Source of the DNA: Bradyrhizobium archetypum
GTDB lineage: Bacteria; Pseudomonadota; Alphaproteobacteria; Rhizobiales; Xanthobacteraceae
Direction of reading: 5' to 3'
Length of the DNA: 64,000 nucleotides
NCBI RefSeq assembly: GCF_013114835.1
Contig: NZ_JAAVLW010000004.1
Coordinates: 620,001-684,000, forward strand
The notes under the pieces: generated by a model
Databases searched by the model: none
Told to the model about the DNA's origin: nothing
The model's input: only the letters and a program-made list of their open reading frames with translations
Shown: piece by piece, positions 1 through 8,759 of the stretch
Numbering within the stretch: position 1 is the first letter of the stretch
Layout of the letters: the number at the start of each line of letters is the position of its first letter
Program-made: the position numbers and the translations under genes

Positions 1-1089
1 TTTCAGGGACAAACGCTCGCATACGCGGTTCGCGCGCAGGGTGGAGAAAACTATCTCTCTCCGCTTGGCCCCACCACTTCGAATTTGACGCAATCGATTT
101 ATTTCATCGGGGACTGCGTTTGCTTTCTCGTCCTGGCCGGATTCGGAGCCAGCGAAGCTGGAAGAAAATGTCTGGGACGCGCAGCGTTGATGTGCGTGAT
201 CCTGAACCTGGCCTTCGGCTTGCTCGACCTGGTCACATACGCCACGAATACCGGTGAACTGTTATCGTTCATTCGCAATTCGACATATTCCATCATGAGC
301 GATACGGAATCGGCTGGTTTCAAGCGAATCGTCGGTTCTTTCGTCGAAGCATCAAGCTTTGGATATTGGACGCTGGGATATTTTGCGTTTTCGACTTCGC
401 TTTGGCTCCACGGGATCGGAGCGCGTCTGATGTTGTCATTGAGTATCCTATCGTTTCTCGCGCTATTGTTCTCAACTTCGACCACGGCATACGTCGGACT
501 AGCCGGATATCTTGTCGTGGAATTCGTGATTATAACCGTCAATTTCATCTTCGGAAGAATTCGGCGGGAGATGGTCATCTTCATGATGTGCACACCCTTT
601 GTGCTTGTCGTTGTTGGTATCGCGATCTGCCTCCACGATGCCTCATTCGCCTATTTCTCGGAGCTGCTGAACACGTTCGTTCTCAACAAGATGTCGACTT
701 CCTCGGGTATTGAGCGGTCGAGATGGAACAGCCAGGCCATACAGAATTTCATCGATACATTCGGATTTGGAGCAGGTAACGGAAGCGTGCGAGCATCGAG
801 CTTTCCGGTTGCGGTCATCGGCAGCCTCGGAATTCTGGGCGCCACGAATTATGCCCTGTTCCTGCTCTCGATCTGGTTCAGAAAGAAGAACATTGTGCCC
901 TCCAGCGTCCCTGCCATGCAGATCGCTGCACGGTCGGCTTGCTTGGCGTGGCTGATTGCCGCGACGACGTCTGGCGGCTTCATTGATCTCGGCTTGCCGT
1001 TTTTCGCTTTTGCCGCGCTGGGCTGCCTGGACTCACCGAGGGTGCGGACCCAACTGTCGAGCACTCACGCGGCCGTTTCGTATCGCTAG
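1..1089 (+). CDS. O-antigen polymerase/ligase-like membrane protein (5' partial)
   Basis: The frame is open from the first base, so the true start lies outside the window and about 363 codons are visible. The protein is almost entirely hydrophobic, with roughly nine membrane segments and short charged loops. Two stretches point to the Wzy/WaaL superfamily: a 'STSTTAYVG' helix start and a glycine-rich 'GFGAGNGSVRASS' loop followed by a hydrophobic segment near the C-terminus. Such proteins join lipid-linked repeat units or ligate O-antigen at the periplasmic face of the inner membrane. The Wzx-like flippase at 11165-12679 and the glycosyltransferases downstream fit this role. Polymerase and ligase cannot be told apart from sequence alone. 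A TTG at 85 lies in frame but is unlikely to be the start, because coding sequence continues upstream of it. Confidence 0.72.
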   Translation, partial: FQGQTLAYAVRAQGGENYLSPLGPTTSNLTQSIYFIGDCVCFLVLAGFGASEAGRKCLGRAALMCVILNLAFGLLDLVTYATNTGELLSFIRNSTYSIMSDTESAGFKRIVGSFVEASSFGYWTLGYFAFSTSLWLHGIGARLMLSLSILSFLALLFSTSTTAYVGLAGYLVVEFVIITVNFIFGRIRREMVIFMMCTPFVLVVVGIAICLHDASFAYFSELLNTFVLNKMSTSSGIERSRWNSQAIQNFIDTFGFGAGNGSVRASSFPVAVIGSLGILGATNYALFLLSIWFRKKNIVPSSVPAMQIAARSACLAWLIAATTSGGFIDLGLPFFAFAALGCLDSPRVRTQLSSTHAAVSYR

Positions 1090-1127
1090 ATCCGAGGGCG
1101 TTTATTTGTTCGATCCCATCTGCTTCC

Positions 1128-1842
1128 TTGAGCGACGTTGATGTTCAGTATGTCTGGCGCATCCTGCGCGAGCACAAGATCGACCTTGTGGTGCGCAAGT
1201 CGTGGTGCGAGAGCCACGACCCGTAGTTTGCCGCGAAAGCCGCCGACGTGGTGGGCCTCTATATCGATCCGCCGGCCAACGCGATCGTGCTCTGTGTTGA
1301 CGAGAAACCGTCGATCCAAACCTTGGAGCGGGCGCAAGGTTACTTGAAGCTGCCGAATGGACGCACCCTGACGGGCCAGAGCCACGACTACAGGCGGCAT
1401 GGGACCACAACCTTGCTCGCCGCGCTCGAAGTCGCACCGAGAAGATCATCGCGGCGCACTCCAAGCGGCGCCGGCGGGTCGAGCTCCTTGGCTTCATGAA
1501 CAGCCTCGTTGCCGCATTCCCTGATCGCGAGCTTCACGTCATCCTCGACAATCTCAAGACGCACAAGAAGAACGAGCGCTGGCTAAAAAAGCACGCCAAG
1601 GTCCATTCCACTTCACCCCTATCCGGTCGTCGTGGCTCAATCAGATCGAAGCATGGTTTTCGATCCCAAGGCCAGTCACTGGCGGCGCTTCCTTCACCAC
1701 CGTTGAGCAATTGCAACTGCACATCGATGCGTTCATCGCTGCATGTAACGAGACAGCCGAGCCATTCGCATGGACCAAGAAAAAAGGCCGACAGCGACGG
1801 TTCAAAAAACGCCGGTATCACTCAGCTCTGATTCCGGGTACT
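1128..1842 (+). pseudogene. IS630-family transposase remnant (copy 1)
   Basis: Broken reading frame of an IS630-type DDE transposase. In order one can read 'LREHKIDLVVRKSWCES', an in-frame TAG at 1224-1226 where a Glu codon is expected, '[16 protein letters not shown]' with the first catalytic Asp in 'VDEKPSIQ', then a frameshift near 1435. The frame resumes with the second Asp in 'VILDNLKTHKKNERW'. A second frameshift follows near 1606, in 'AKVHSTS' where 'VHFHFTP' is expected, and then the Glu motif 'SWLNQIEAWF'. The N-terminal DNA-binding part is missing. With one stop and two frameshifts it cannot make an active transposase. Homology with copy 2 (3552-3801) ends at a shared 'GATTCCGGGTACTA', which may mark the right end of the element. 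No clear terminal inverted repeats or TA duplication were identified. Confidence 0.88.
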
Positions 1843-1854
1843 ATGGCAACGGTG

Positions 1855-2832
1855 TTAACTCGGCCTGCGACCACGCCCCTTTTGCAACTGCACTTTGTAC
1901 CGGCCGACCAGAAGTTTTATTAGCGATCCGCAGGCCCGAACACGCAATCCAAAATAGGAAGATGAAAAAATAGTGCCGGGGCTAAGATTAAGAACGACAC
2001 CGAGAAAAACTCGCCAATTGATTTCGCCGCCAGCGACAAGATTACGTCGCCAGATTCGAAAGCGCACGTACGGCTCGAATAAAGATGCCGGCCAGACGGC
2101 CCTCGCGGTACCCTCCACATCTTCAAGCAAAACGCTGCCATGACGAAGCTCTGCGATTGCGATTGCCTCTGACAGAGCGGCATTGCGTTCTTGCTCCGCG
2201 AGATTTTGAATAGACATGGCCGAGGCGTGGCGGCGATAGAACAGCATCAATTCGGACGGATTATCGATCGAGCCGTATATTGCGAGCCTGAGGTACAGGT
2301 CATAATCTTCGGCGTGTTTGAAGTGTGCACGATAACCGCCGATCGATCGCAATATGTCGGCTCGTATCATAATGAGCGGATGCAGCGAGACCGCGACCTT
2401 AGGAGGGAAGCACGATAGGTCCGTTTGTGTATGCCGCCCGCCGGTCGTGAAACCTTCTTTGCCCTGTTCATCGAATCCTTGAGCTAAACCTCCGACTAGA
2501 ACGCAAGCAGGATGGAGCTCAAGATACTCAACCTGCTTCTCGAAACGATTTGGAACACTGATGTCGTCCGCATCCATGCGCGCGATGTATTTTCCCCGCG
2601 CAACCTGCAAACCAGCGTTGAGCGCGGCCACAATGCCGGCATTTGTCCGCTTTAGAATTGTGATACGCGAATCTTGAAAAGACGCGGCTATCTCGGCGCT
2701 GTTGTCGGTGCTGCCATCGTCGACAACAATCAATTCGAAGTCGCTAAATGTCTGGTCCAGAACTGATCTAATTGCCTCACCTAAGAAATTGGCGCCGTTA
2801 AAGACCGGGAGCACGCATGAAACTGAAACCAT
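1855..2832 (-). CDS. Glycosyltransferase family 2
   Basis: 325 aa. The N-terminus is a textbook GT-A fold: 'SCVLPVFNGANFLGEAIRS', then 'IVVDDGSTDNSAEIA', then the metal and nucleotide-sugar motif 'ARMDADDIS' near residue 90. This is an inverting family 2 glycosyltransferase that adds a sugar from an NDP-sugar to a lipid-linked acceptor at the cytoplasmic side of the inner membrane. The C-terminal 90 residues are more variable and may set acceptor choice. The stop lies only about 13 bases from the end of the IS630 remnant, so the last few residues ('QLQKGRGRRPS') may have been altered by the insertion. It is isolated on its strand between mobile-element debris. Donor and acceptor cannot be predicted. 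Confidence 0.88.
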   Translation of the reverse strand: MVSVSCVLPVFNGANFLGEAIRSVLDQTFSDFELIVVDDGSTDNSAEIAASFQDSRITILKRTNAGIVAALNAGLQVARGKYIARMDADDISVPNRFEKQVEYLELHPACVLVGGLAQGFDEQGKEGFTTGGRHTQTDLSCFPPKVAVSLHPLIMIRADILRSIGGYRAHFKHAEDYDLYLRLAIYGSIDNPSELMLFYRRHASAMSIQNLAEQERNAALSEAIAIAELRHGSVLLEDVEGTARAVWPASLFEPYVRFRIWRRNLVAGGEINWRVFLGVVLNLSPGTIFSSSYFGLRVRACGSLIKLLVGRYKVQLQKGRGRRPS

Positions 2833-3116
2833 CGCTCAAATCCCAATCCAACTGGTGATATAATTTGACTCAAGGTCCCACCTTCTACCAGGAAGTCAGC
2901 AGGGACTCGACGCCAAATCTCGAGGCGACTTAACGACAGGAAAGCTTCTTCCAAAATTTGGTTAAACGGCCCGCGCCATCGCAGATGCTTCGGGGAATTG
3001 CAGCCCACCCACTAAGAGGGTCTCTAGCTTGTCCGAAGGGCTGCCACTGCTCCAGCGGCACGAAAAGCCGCGTCTATATGAACTTGGCCTCCCTGGGCGC
3101 AGAGGAATTGGCGTGC

Positions 3117-3448
3117 TCATGGGCCGTGATTGTTTGCGACTTGATCAAGGTTACGTCGCTCCTGGCTGTAGCGCACACCCATGCGTTCGCCACACAGACC
3201 ACAGACCACGCGAGTTTGGAGGAGCGCCGGCCCCGACCGCCGCTCGCCACCGAAGGCACGGGCGTTGTCGGCGAGCCGCCGCTGGTTAGCTTCGAAGCGC
3301 TCCCAGTCGACGTAACCCTGATGCATTCCCGGCATGAACTGCCAATCGGCCCTGGTAACCTCGACGATACTGGTGCCACCATCGGCCGGTGTCGCATGCG
3401 CGTTCGGCCATACGCAAAAGCGCCGGCGTAGCGCGGACGCAGCTCACC
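3117..3448 (-). pseudogene. Serine recombinase C-terminal remnant
   Basis: Minus-strand fragment of a large serine recombinase. One frame gives 'LRPRYAGAFAYGRTRMRHRP'. After a frameshift near 3370 the next gives 'VTRADWQFMPGMHQGYVDWE', then 'RFEANQRRLADNARAFGG' and the zinc-ribbon start 'VCGLCGERMGVRYSQER'. This is the recombinase and zinc-ribbon region; the catalytic resolvase domain is absent. The ends are ragged and set by where similarity fades. Together with the flanking IS630 remnants it marks this 2 kb as an insertion-prone scar. Bases 2833-3116 hold nothing recognisable. Confidence 0.78.
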
Positions 3449-3551
3449 GCCATCATCGCGCCATCAAGAAATGAGGTGCAGTATGAAGCACTCGCCTTAT
3501 CCCTTGGGGTCTCGGCCTCGCCGGCAGAATGGCGGTGCCGTAATGTGACGC

Positions 3552-3801
3552 TATCCCAAGGTCCATTTCCACTTCACCCCGACCCGGTCATCGTGGCTCA
3601 ATCAGATCGAAACATGGTTTTCGATGCTGCGACGCCAGTCACTGAGTGGCACTTCCTTCACTGCCGTTGAGCAATTGCAACGGCACATCGATGCGTTCAT
3701 GCATATAACGAGACAGCCGAGCCATTCGCATGGACCAAGAAAAGGGTCCGACAGCGACGGTTCAAAAACCGCCGTATCACTCGGCCCTGATTCCGGGTAC
3801 T
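3552..3801 (+). pseudogene. IS630-family transposase 3' remnant (copy 2)
   Basis: Short 3' fragment closely matching copy 1 at 1600-1842. It reads 'YPKVHFHFTPTRSSWLNQIE' with the catalytic Glu, then 'TWFSMLRRQSLSGTSF' and 'VEQLQRHIDAFM', after which a small deletion relative to copy 1 shifts the frame. Both copies share the terminal 'GATTCCGGGTACTA' and then diverge. The two fragments are close but not identical, so they are separate insertions or an old duplication rather than a recent repeat. Confidence 0.85.
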
Positions 3802-3847
3802 AGTAGCCTAGGAAGGACCAGAGTTCCGCTTCGGGGAGAAAGCAGCC

Positions 3848-5644
3848 GTGTTCAAGCCGGGACGATTGTTGTTTCAGGCGCGACCATCAGCGTACCCGCG
3901 CGTAGCCCGTTCCATTGTTCTGTTGATGGCCCTTGCGTTTTGTGCGCCTTGTTCCGCGCCGTCGACCGGGAATGCGCGGACGGTGGCTGGTGATCCGCGA
4001 GACGATCGGAATCCATGGGGGGTGGCGACGGGGGCGGAATGGCTGGGCGATTATCCCAGATTCAATCCGATGCTCAAGCAGGCGGGCGTTAGGTGGCTCC
4101 GCGGCTTCTACGAGTGGCAAACGATTCAGCCCAGGCCGGGTGAATGGAATTTTGCCGCGTCTGACCGGCTCGTGGAAAACGCACGTGCAAACGGACTTCG
4201 CTTGGCCGGCGTGTTTGCGTATTTCGCGCCCTGGGCGTCTGCGGACGGCGGTACGCGAAAATTCCCGATAAAGGATATCCGGTTCTGGCGTGAATATGTT
4301 GCAGGCATGGTGGCGAGATATCATTCCGACATAAAATACTGGGAAGTCTGGAACGAATTCAACGGCAGCTTCGCTGTGGACGGATCACCCGAAATCTACG
4401 CCGAGCTTGTCCGCGAGGCATCAATCTCCGCGAAAAAAGTCGATCCAACGACAAAGATCGGCATGAGCGTAGCGAACTTCGATGTTCGCTTTCTTGACGC
4501 TGCGATCAAGGCAGGCGCGGCTGGCCACTTCGATTACATCTGCGTGCATCCCTACGAGATCCTGGCCGGACTTCGGGACGGGGGAGAGCCAACATTCCTC
4601 AACATGACAACGACGTTGCGGAAAATGCTGGACGCGAACAAGCAACCCGCCGGTACGCCGCTCTGGATCACCGAGATCGGCTCGCTCGCGCCAGTGAAGC
4701 GAGACGATGTGGAGGATCAGGCGCAGGTGGTCGCACTAGCGAAGGCCTATCTGCTGTCGATTGCGGCAGGGTTCCAGCGGGTGTTTTGGTTCGAAGCACG
4801 GGGCCCGTCCTACGGAAACGGCAAGGACTTTGGGCTCATCCGCTCCGACATGACGGGCCGTCCGTCATTGGATGCCCTGGGGATCTTGGCCGCCACGCTT
4901 GGCCCGGAGCCAGCCTCGGCAGGCTGGCTGGATTTTGGCGAAGGGGCCTATGGTTTTGTCTTTGATAACGAGGGAAAGGCGGTTCTGGGGGCCTGGGCAG
5001 GCGCAAAGCGCGAAGCCAATATTGTGTTTGATGGCGACGTACGTCTCTTGAGCCTGAAGAAGGGGGAGAGCAGGACATTGCGCGCCGGTGAGCCGCTGAT
5101 GCTGAGTGAAGCCCCGATCCTGATCGAGGATCTGCCGGCTGCATTGGTCGAGAAGGCGCGGGCCCAGGCGGATAAGCCTTACCCCTGGAACGCCGGACAT
5201 TTCGGGACTGCGCAGGCGATTGCATTGCTGGGGGAGCGGAACACCGAAAACGGAGTCCGCCAGATCAATCGCGATACGACCGTTGCGGACCGTGACGGAC
5301 GACGAACCAACTTTTCAAGACCTGACAAGGAAGGGCACTATGCCTATTTCTGGGTCGACCCGCAGTTCACGCCTTTCGAGGCTAGGGCCCTCGAGATAAC
5401 GGCGGTGGTTCGGCGCGTCGCCACCGAGAAGGTTGCAGGAATGACCATCGACTATGAATCAACTCGTGGTTATGTCGGTTCGGATTATCGAAGCATCGCC
5501 GCAAGTGACGCCTGGCAGGAGATAACCTGGACCATAAAGGATGCCAATTTCGTCGGCGCCTGGGGCTGGAACTTTCGACTGAACGGGATTTCTTCGCCAA
5601 ACGAGTTTTTAATTAAGGAAGTCAGGGTCCGAAGGGCTCAATAG
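3848..5644 (+). CDS. Secreted clan GH-A glycoside hydrolase (GH39-like)
   Basis: 598 aa from GTG 3848; an internal ATG at 3926 is possible. A hydrophobic segment at residues 21-36 with downstream Ala residues looks like a signal peptide. Residues about 55-350 are a TIM barrel: 'AGVRWLRGFYEWQTIQPRPG' at the start, the acid/base Glu in 'YWEVWNEFN' (E170) and the likely nucleophile Glu in 'PLWITEIGS' (E276). The pair and spacing fit clan GH-A, nearest to GH39 beta-xylosidase-type enzymes. The last 200 residues resemble a beta-sandwich accessory domain. It probably trims or releases the surface polysaccharide in the periplasm or outside the cell. The substrate is not predictable. Confidence 0.8.
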   Translation: MFKPGRLLFQARPSAYPRVARSIVLLMALAFCAPCSAPSTGNARTVAGDPRDDRNPWGVATGAEWLGDYPRFNPMLKQAGVRWLRGFYEWQTIQPRPGEWNFAASDRLVENARANGLRLAGVFAYFAPWASADGGTRKFPIKDIRFWREYVAGMVARYHSDIKYWEVWNEFNGSFAVDGSPEIYAELVREASISAKKVDPTTKIGMSVANFDVRFLDAAIKAGAAGHFDYICVHPYEILAGLRDGGEPTFLNMTTTLRKMLDANKQPAGTPLWITEIGSLAPVKRDDVEDQAQVVALAKAYLLSIAAGFQRVFWFEARGPSYGNGKDFGLIRSDMTGRPSLDALGILAATLGPEPASAGWLDFGEGAYGFVFDNEGKAVLGAWAGAKREANIVFDGDVRLLSLKKGESRTLRAGEPLMLSEAPILIEDLPAALVEKARAQADKPYPWNAGHFGTAQAIALLGERNTENGVRQINRDTTVADRDGRRTNFSRPDKEGHYAYFWVDPQFTPFEARALEITAVVRRVATEKVAGMTIDYESTRGYVGSDYRSIAASDAWQEITWTIKDANFVGAWGWNFRLNGISSPNEFLIKEVRVRRAQ

Positions 5645-5717
5645 GTATTCAGCGTGACAGCCTTCGCCTGGTTTTGCGAAAAACCGCGCTTACAAGCCCG
5701 TATCGTCCTCTAATGTA

Positions 5718-6350
5718 TTAGGCGTGCTTGCGGGCAAACGCCCACACCATCACCGGAAAATTGGGTTCATTGGCGAGCGAACGATAAAATCCATATCGAC
5801 GCCACCTGAATAGATTGGCATTGAGGCATTTTCGGTTTCCCCAGGACGCGGTTTTGATGTCGCTCGCCTCAAACCCGCACTCCTGCAGCAGGTAAGATAA
5901 ACCTTGCTCGGTCCAGCGACTGCAATCAATGGGAACTTCATGAACGCGAACCAGGAATGGTGTCGCAATGACAAAATGGCCGCCCGGCCGCAGCATCGCA
6001 TGAACATTTCGACCGGCGCGTATCGGCCAGGGCAGATGTTCAAACACCTGGTCGGCAATAATCAGGTCGAATTGGCGATCGAGGGTTTCGGAACAAATGT
6101 CGAAATCGGGAAAGTCAGTGGAGGTGTACGACCCGAACTTGAAGTTCCGCCTCCATTGTGGGCCTCCGGAGATTTCAAGGACGTCGAGTGTTTCCGGGTC
6201 AATGCTGTTAATGAATGCGAAGCATTCCCGGTACATGACCACGCGCAGCCAATCGGTCGTATCGAAGCCAACTCGAGCTGCCGCATTCTTTACCTTTTGC
6301 CGAAACGAGTCGTCTTTCAGATATGGCTGAAGCAACGATTTCATGAGCAT
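5718..6350 (-). CDS. Class I SAM-dependent methyltransferase
   Basis: About 210 aa from ATG 6350 ('MLMKSLLQPYL'); the frame is open further up to 6389. The core is a Methyltransf_11/23-type Rossmann fold. 'LDVLEISGGPQWRRN' replaces the usual E-x-G-x-G motif I, 'FDLIIADQVFEHLPWP' is motif post-I/II, and 'MLRPGGHFVIATPF' is motif III. Such proteins methylate sugars or lipid-linked intermediates in polysaccharide clusters. It stands alone on the minus strand between the glycosidase and the PIG-L gene. The weak motif I ('ISGGPQ') could mean an altered SAM site. The substrate is unknown. Confidence 0.78.
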   Translation of the reverse strand: MLMKSLLQPYLKDDSFRQKVKNAAARVGFDTTDWLRVVMYRECFAFINSIDPETLDVLEISGGPQWRRNFKFGSYTSTDFPDFDICSETLDRQFDLIIADQVFEHLPWPIRAGRNVHAMLRPGGHFVIATPFLVRVHEVPIDCSRWTEQGLSYLLQECGFEASDIKTASWGNRKCLNANLFRWRRYGFYRSLANEPNFPVMVWAFARKHA

Positions 6351-6732
6351 TGCGGGCGCTCTCAGGTGTGGCAAAAAAATCACGACCAACAGACCGGCGG
6401 CCGTTACATTATCCGGCCCTTGGAAATGTCGGGAAGCTATCCCTCGGAGACTGGGTAGTCCATCTTTATACAGGGCCTGTCGTTTCTTCTGCTCTGATCC
6501 ATCGAAGAAAGGTTAATTTGGAGTCCAGGCACAACCCTCCAAGGCTTTTGCGCAAATGGTGAAATGGCAGGCTTTGCGGTGTCGGTCGTTTAGCCTATCC
6601 GAGGATTCACGTTGTGCAGTTGCCAGCGATTTCCTAGTTTTGGCGAGTTCCTTGAGCGCGCTCGATCCGACAGGTGAAAATGCCGGCGTGGGGATCGCGA
6701 CGGAATGAGCGCAGATAGTCCGAGGAGTTTTG
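6351..6732. other. Intergenic region, no gene recognised
   Basis: About 380 bases between two divergent genes. The only short open frames lack recognisable motifs or ribosome sites. It presumably contains promoters for the methyltransferase (leftward) and the deacetylase (rightward). No convincing -35/-10 pair was picked out. Confidence 0.5.
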
Positions 6733-7374
6733 ATGATAGCTTTTGGTGGTTTCAGGCAAATCAAGCGGCTTTTGTGCATTGGGGCTCACTCTGACGACAT
6801 CGAAATTGGCGCAGGCGCAACGGTGTTGCGGCTGGTCCGGGAAAATCCTGACGTCGAAGTGACATGGTGCGTGCTTTCCGGGAACGAGGTGCGTCACGAG
6901 GAGGCTCGACGCGGCGCCGAGCGAATTCTGGGACTTACCGCCTCGCGGCGCATCCTGCTGCAGAATTTCACCGATTCACGCTTCCCCGCGTATCGCGAGC
7001 AGATCAAGGAGTTCTTCGAACAGAATTTGAAATCGATCGATCCAGGTCTGATCCTCACTCATGCGTGCGGCGACGCGCATCAGGATCATCGCATGGTCAA
7101 CGAGCTGACCTGGAACACGTTTCGATCGCATCAGATCTGGGAGTATGAGATCCCGAAGTGGGACGGAGATTTGATGCGGCCCAATCTCTTTGTTCCGCTC
7201 GATCCAGAGGACGTCGCGGCTAAGATCGCGGTGTTGCGCGACGTGTTCTCCAGTCAGCGAAACAAGCATTGGTTCGACGAAGAGACCTTCCGGGGATTGA
7301 TGCGGATTCGGGGACTGGAAAGCAATACGCGTTATGCAGAGGCATTTTTCGCGCGAAAGTTCGTGGTTGCCTGA
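6733..7374 (+). CDS. PIG-L/LmbE family deacetylase
   Basis: 213 aa from ATG 6733, preceded by GAGGAG at about 6723; the TTG at 6730 is less likely. The fold signature is the N-terminal zinc motif 'IGAHSDDIEIGAG' (residues 17-29), where 'AHSDD' matches the family's AHPDD, and the second zinc motif 'HQDHR' at residues 116-120. PIG-L proteins remove N-acetyl groups from amino sugars such as GlcNAc in glycolipid or nucleotide-sugar intermediates. Here the enzyme likely frees an amino group on a sugar of the polysaccharide, which could then be acylated or alkylated by other cluster enzymes. A glycosyltransferase follows after 15 bases, so the two are probably cotranscribed. Confidence 0.86.
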   Translation: MIAFGGFRQIKRLLCIGAHSDDIEIGAGATVLRLVRENPDVEVTWCVLSGNEVRHEEARRGAERILGLTASRRILLQNFTDSRFPAYREQIKEFFEQNLKSIDPGLILTHACGDAHQDHRMVNELTWNTFRSHQIWEYEIPKWDGDLMRPNLFVPLDPEDVAAKIAVLRDVFSSQRNKHWFDEETFRGLMRIRGLESNTRYAEAFFARKFVVA

Positions 7375-7389
7375 GTTCGGCGACCTGAT

Positions 7390-8655
7390 ATGGCAACGGA
7401 GTTTTTCCCGGCCGTTTGGCGGCCTGTCATCGTCGTCAACCGCCATTTGGTGATATTCGACGCGCGCCGGGCGTATTGCCGGCAGACCAAGTCCGGAAAG
7501 CTGTTTTCAGGTGCCCGGCGCCTTATGCGAGGTGCAGTGAGTTTTCGAAGGCTATCCATTAACGGAAAATTCCTTGGAGCCAAGCCGACCGGTGTGCACC
7601 GCGTGGCCGAACAGCTCATTCGTCAGCTGTTTTGTCGCCGCGATGAGCTCAGGGATCTGTTCCACGAAGCACCAGGCATAATCGCCCCCCGGAATGTTCG
7701 CGACAGTGACCAGTCGTCATTCGCGCTCGAGCGAGGTGGCCTTGTCCGCGGCCAACTTTGGGAGCAACTCGATCTTCCCAGGTTGGCGAGGAGGGACCTG
7801 CTTCTCAATCTCTGCAATCTGGGACCGATGGCGAGCACGGCTGCGATCACGATGATCCACGATGCGCAGGTATTCATTACTCCGGAATCGTATAGTTGGG
7901 CCTTCGCGAAGTGGTATCGTAATGTGCTGCCGGTAATCGGGCACAGACATGTCAGGATACTCGCGGTTTCTGAGTTCTCCGCCGCCCAACTGGTCCGGTT
8001 CGGCGTCGCTCGACCCGAGCAGATTTCGGTGATCTCAAACGGCGTCGATCATCTCCTCGCTCACGAGCCGCTTACCAAGATCGTTGATCGGCTGCAGTTG
8101 AACCGGCGCAAATTTGTCGTCGCACTTGCCAATGTCCAGGCGCACAAGAATGTCGGCCTGTTGCTGAGAGCATTCGCAGACCCCGCACTCGCTGGAATAA
8201 AGCTGGTGCTGGTGGGGGCTGCCGGCGCGAAGGAATTTGAGGCGTTGGGCCATTCGATTCCGCAAGGCGCGGTTTTCACCGGCCGGATCGAAGACGGTGA
8301 GCTCCGCGCGCTTCTCGAAGCCGCTCTCTGTTTGGCTTTCCCTTCGACGACTGAAGGATTTGGTCTTCCGCCTCTGGAGGGCATGACGGTTGGGTGTCCG
8401 GCGGTGCTTGCACCATGCGGCGCGCTGCCGGAAGTGGGAGGCGATGCGGCAATGTTCGCAGCCGCCGATGATCCGAGAAAATGGGTTGAGGCCATTGGCC
8501 AGCTAGCAACCGATTCCAATGTTTGGGAACGATTTTCTCTTGCAGGCCGGGAACGCGCCCGGTTGTTTTCCTGGGACCGGGCAGGGGAAAAGCTTGTCGA
8601 AGTAATAAGGCGCGTCGTCGCCAGTCAAAGATCAGGTGGTGACGGCCGCTTTTGA
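7390..8655 (+). CDS. Glycosyltransferase family 1/4 (GT-B)
   Basis: 421 aa from ATG 7390. The first 45 residues look unlike the family, and an ATG at 7525 would begin nearer the usual start just before 'RRLSINGKFLGAKPTGVHRV'. The C-terminal Rossmann domain has 'ALANVQAHKNVGLLLRAF', 'LVLVGAAGAKEFE' and the E-x7-E nucleotide-sugar signature 'FPSTTEGFGLPPLEGM'. It is a retaining GT-B enzyme of the GT4 type, acting at the cytoplasmic membrane face. It sits 15 bases after the PIG-L deacetylase, which suggests that the two act on the same residue or repeat unit. Confidence 0.88.
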   Translation: MATEFFPAVWRPVIVVNRHLVIFDARRAYCRQTKSGKLFSGARRLMRGAVSFRRLSINGKFLGAKPTGVHRVAEQLIRQLFCRRDELRDLFHEAPGIIAPRNVRDSDQSSFALERGGLVRGQLWEQLDLPRLARRDLLLNLCNLGPMASTAAITMIHDAQVFITPESYSWAFAKWYRNVLPVIGHRHVRILAVSEFSAAQLVRFGVARPEQISVISNGVDHLLAHEPLTKIVDRLQLNRRKFVVALANVQAHKNVGLLLRAFADPALAGIKLVLVGAAGAKEFEALGHSIPQGAVFTGRIEDGELRALLEAALCLAFPSTTEGFGLPPLEGMTVGCPAVLAPCGALPEVGGDAAMFAAADDPRKWVEAIGQLATDSNVWERFSLAGRERARLFSWDRAGEKLVEVIRRVVASQRSGGDGRF

Positions 8656-8759
8656 TCAAGCCACAGCCATATCTTTGGGCAATGCCGACGTCCGGCTGGT
8701 CGACTATCTGCGGATCTTGGAACGGCCGCGCGCGTTGGATCAGGCTTTGCTGGTGCAGG

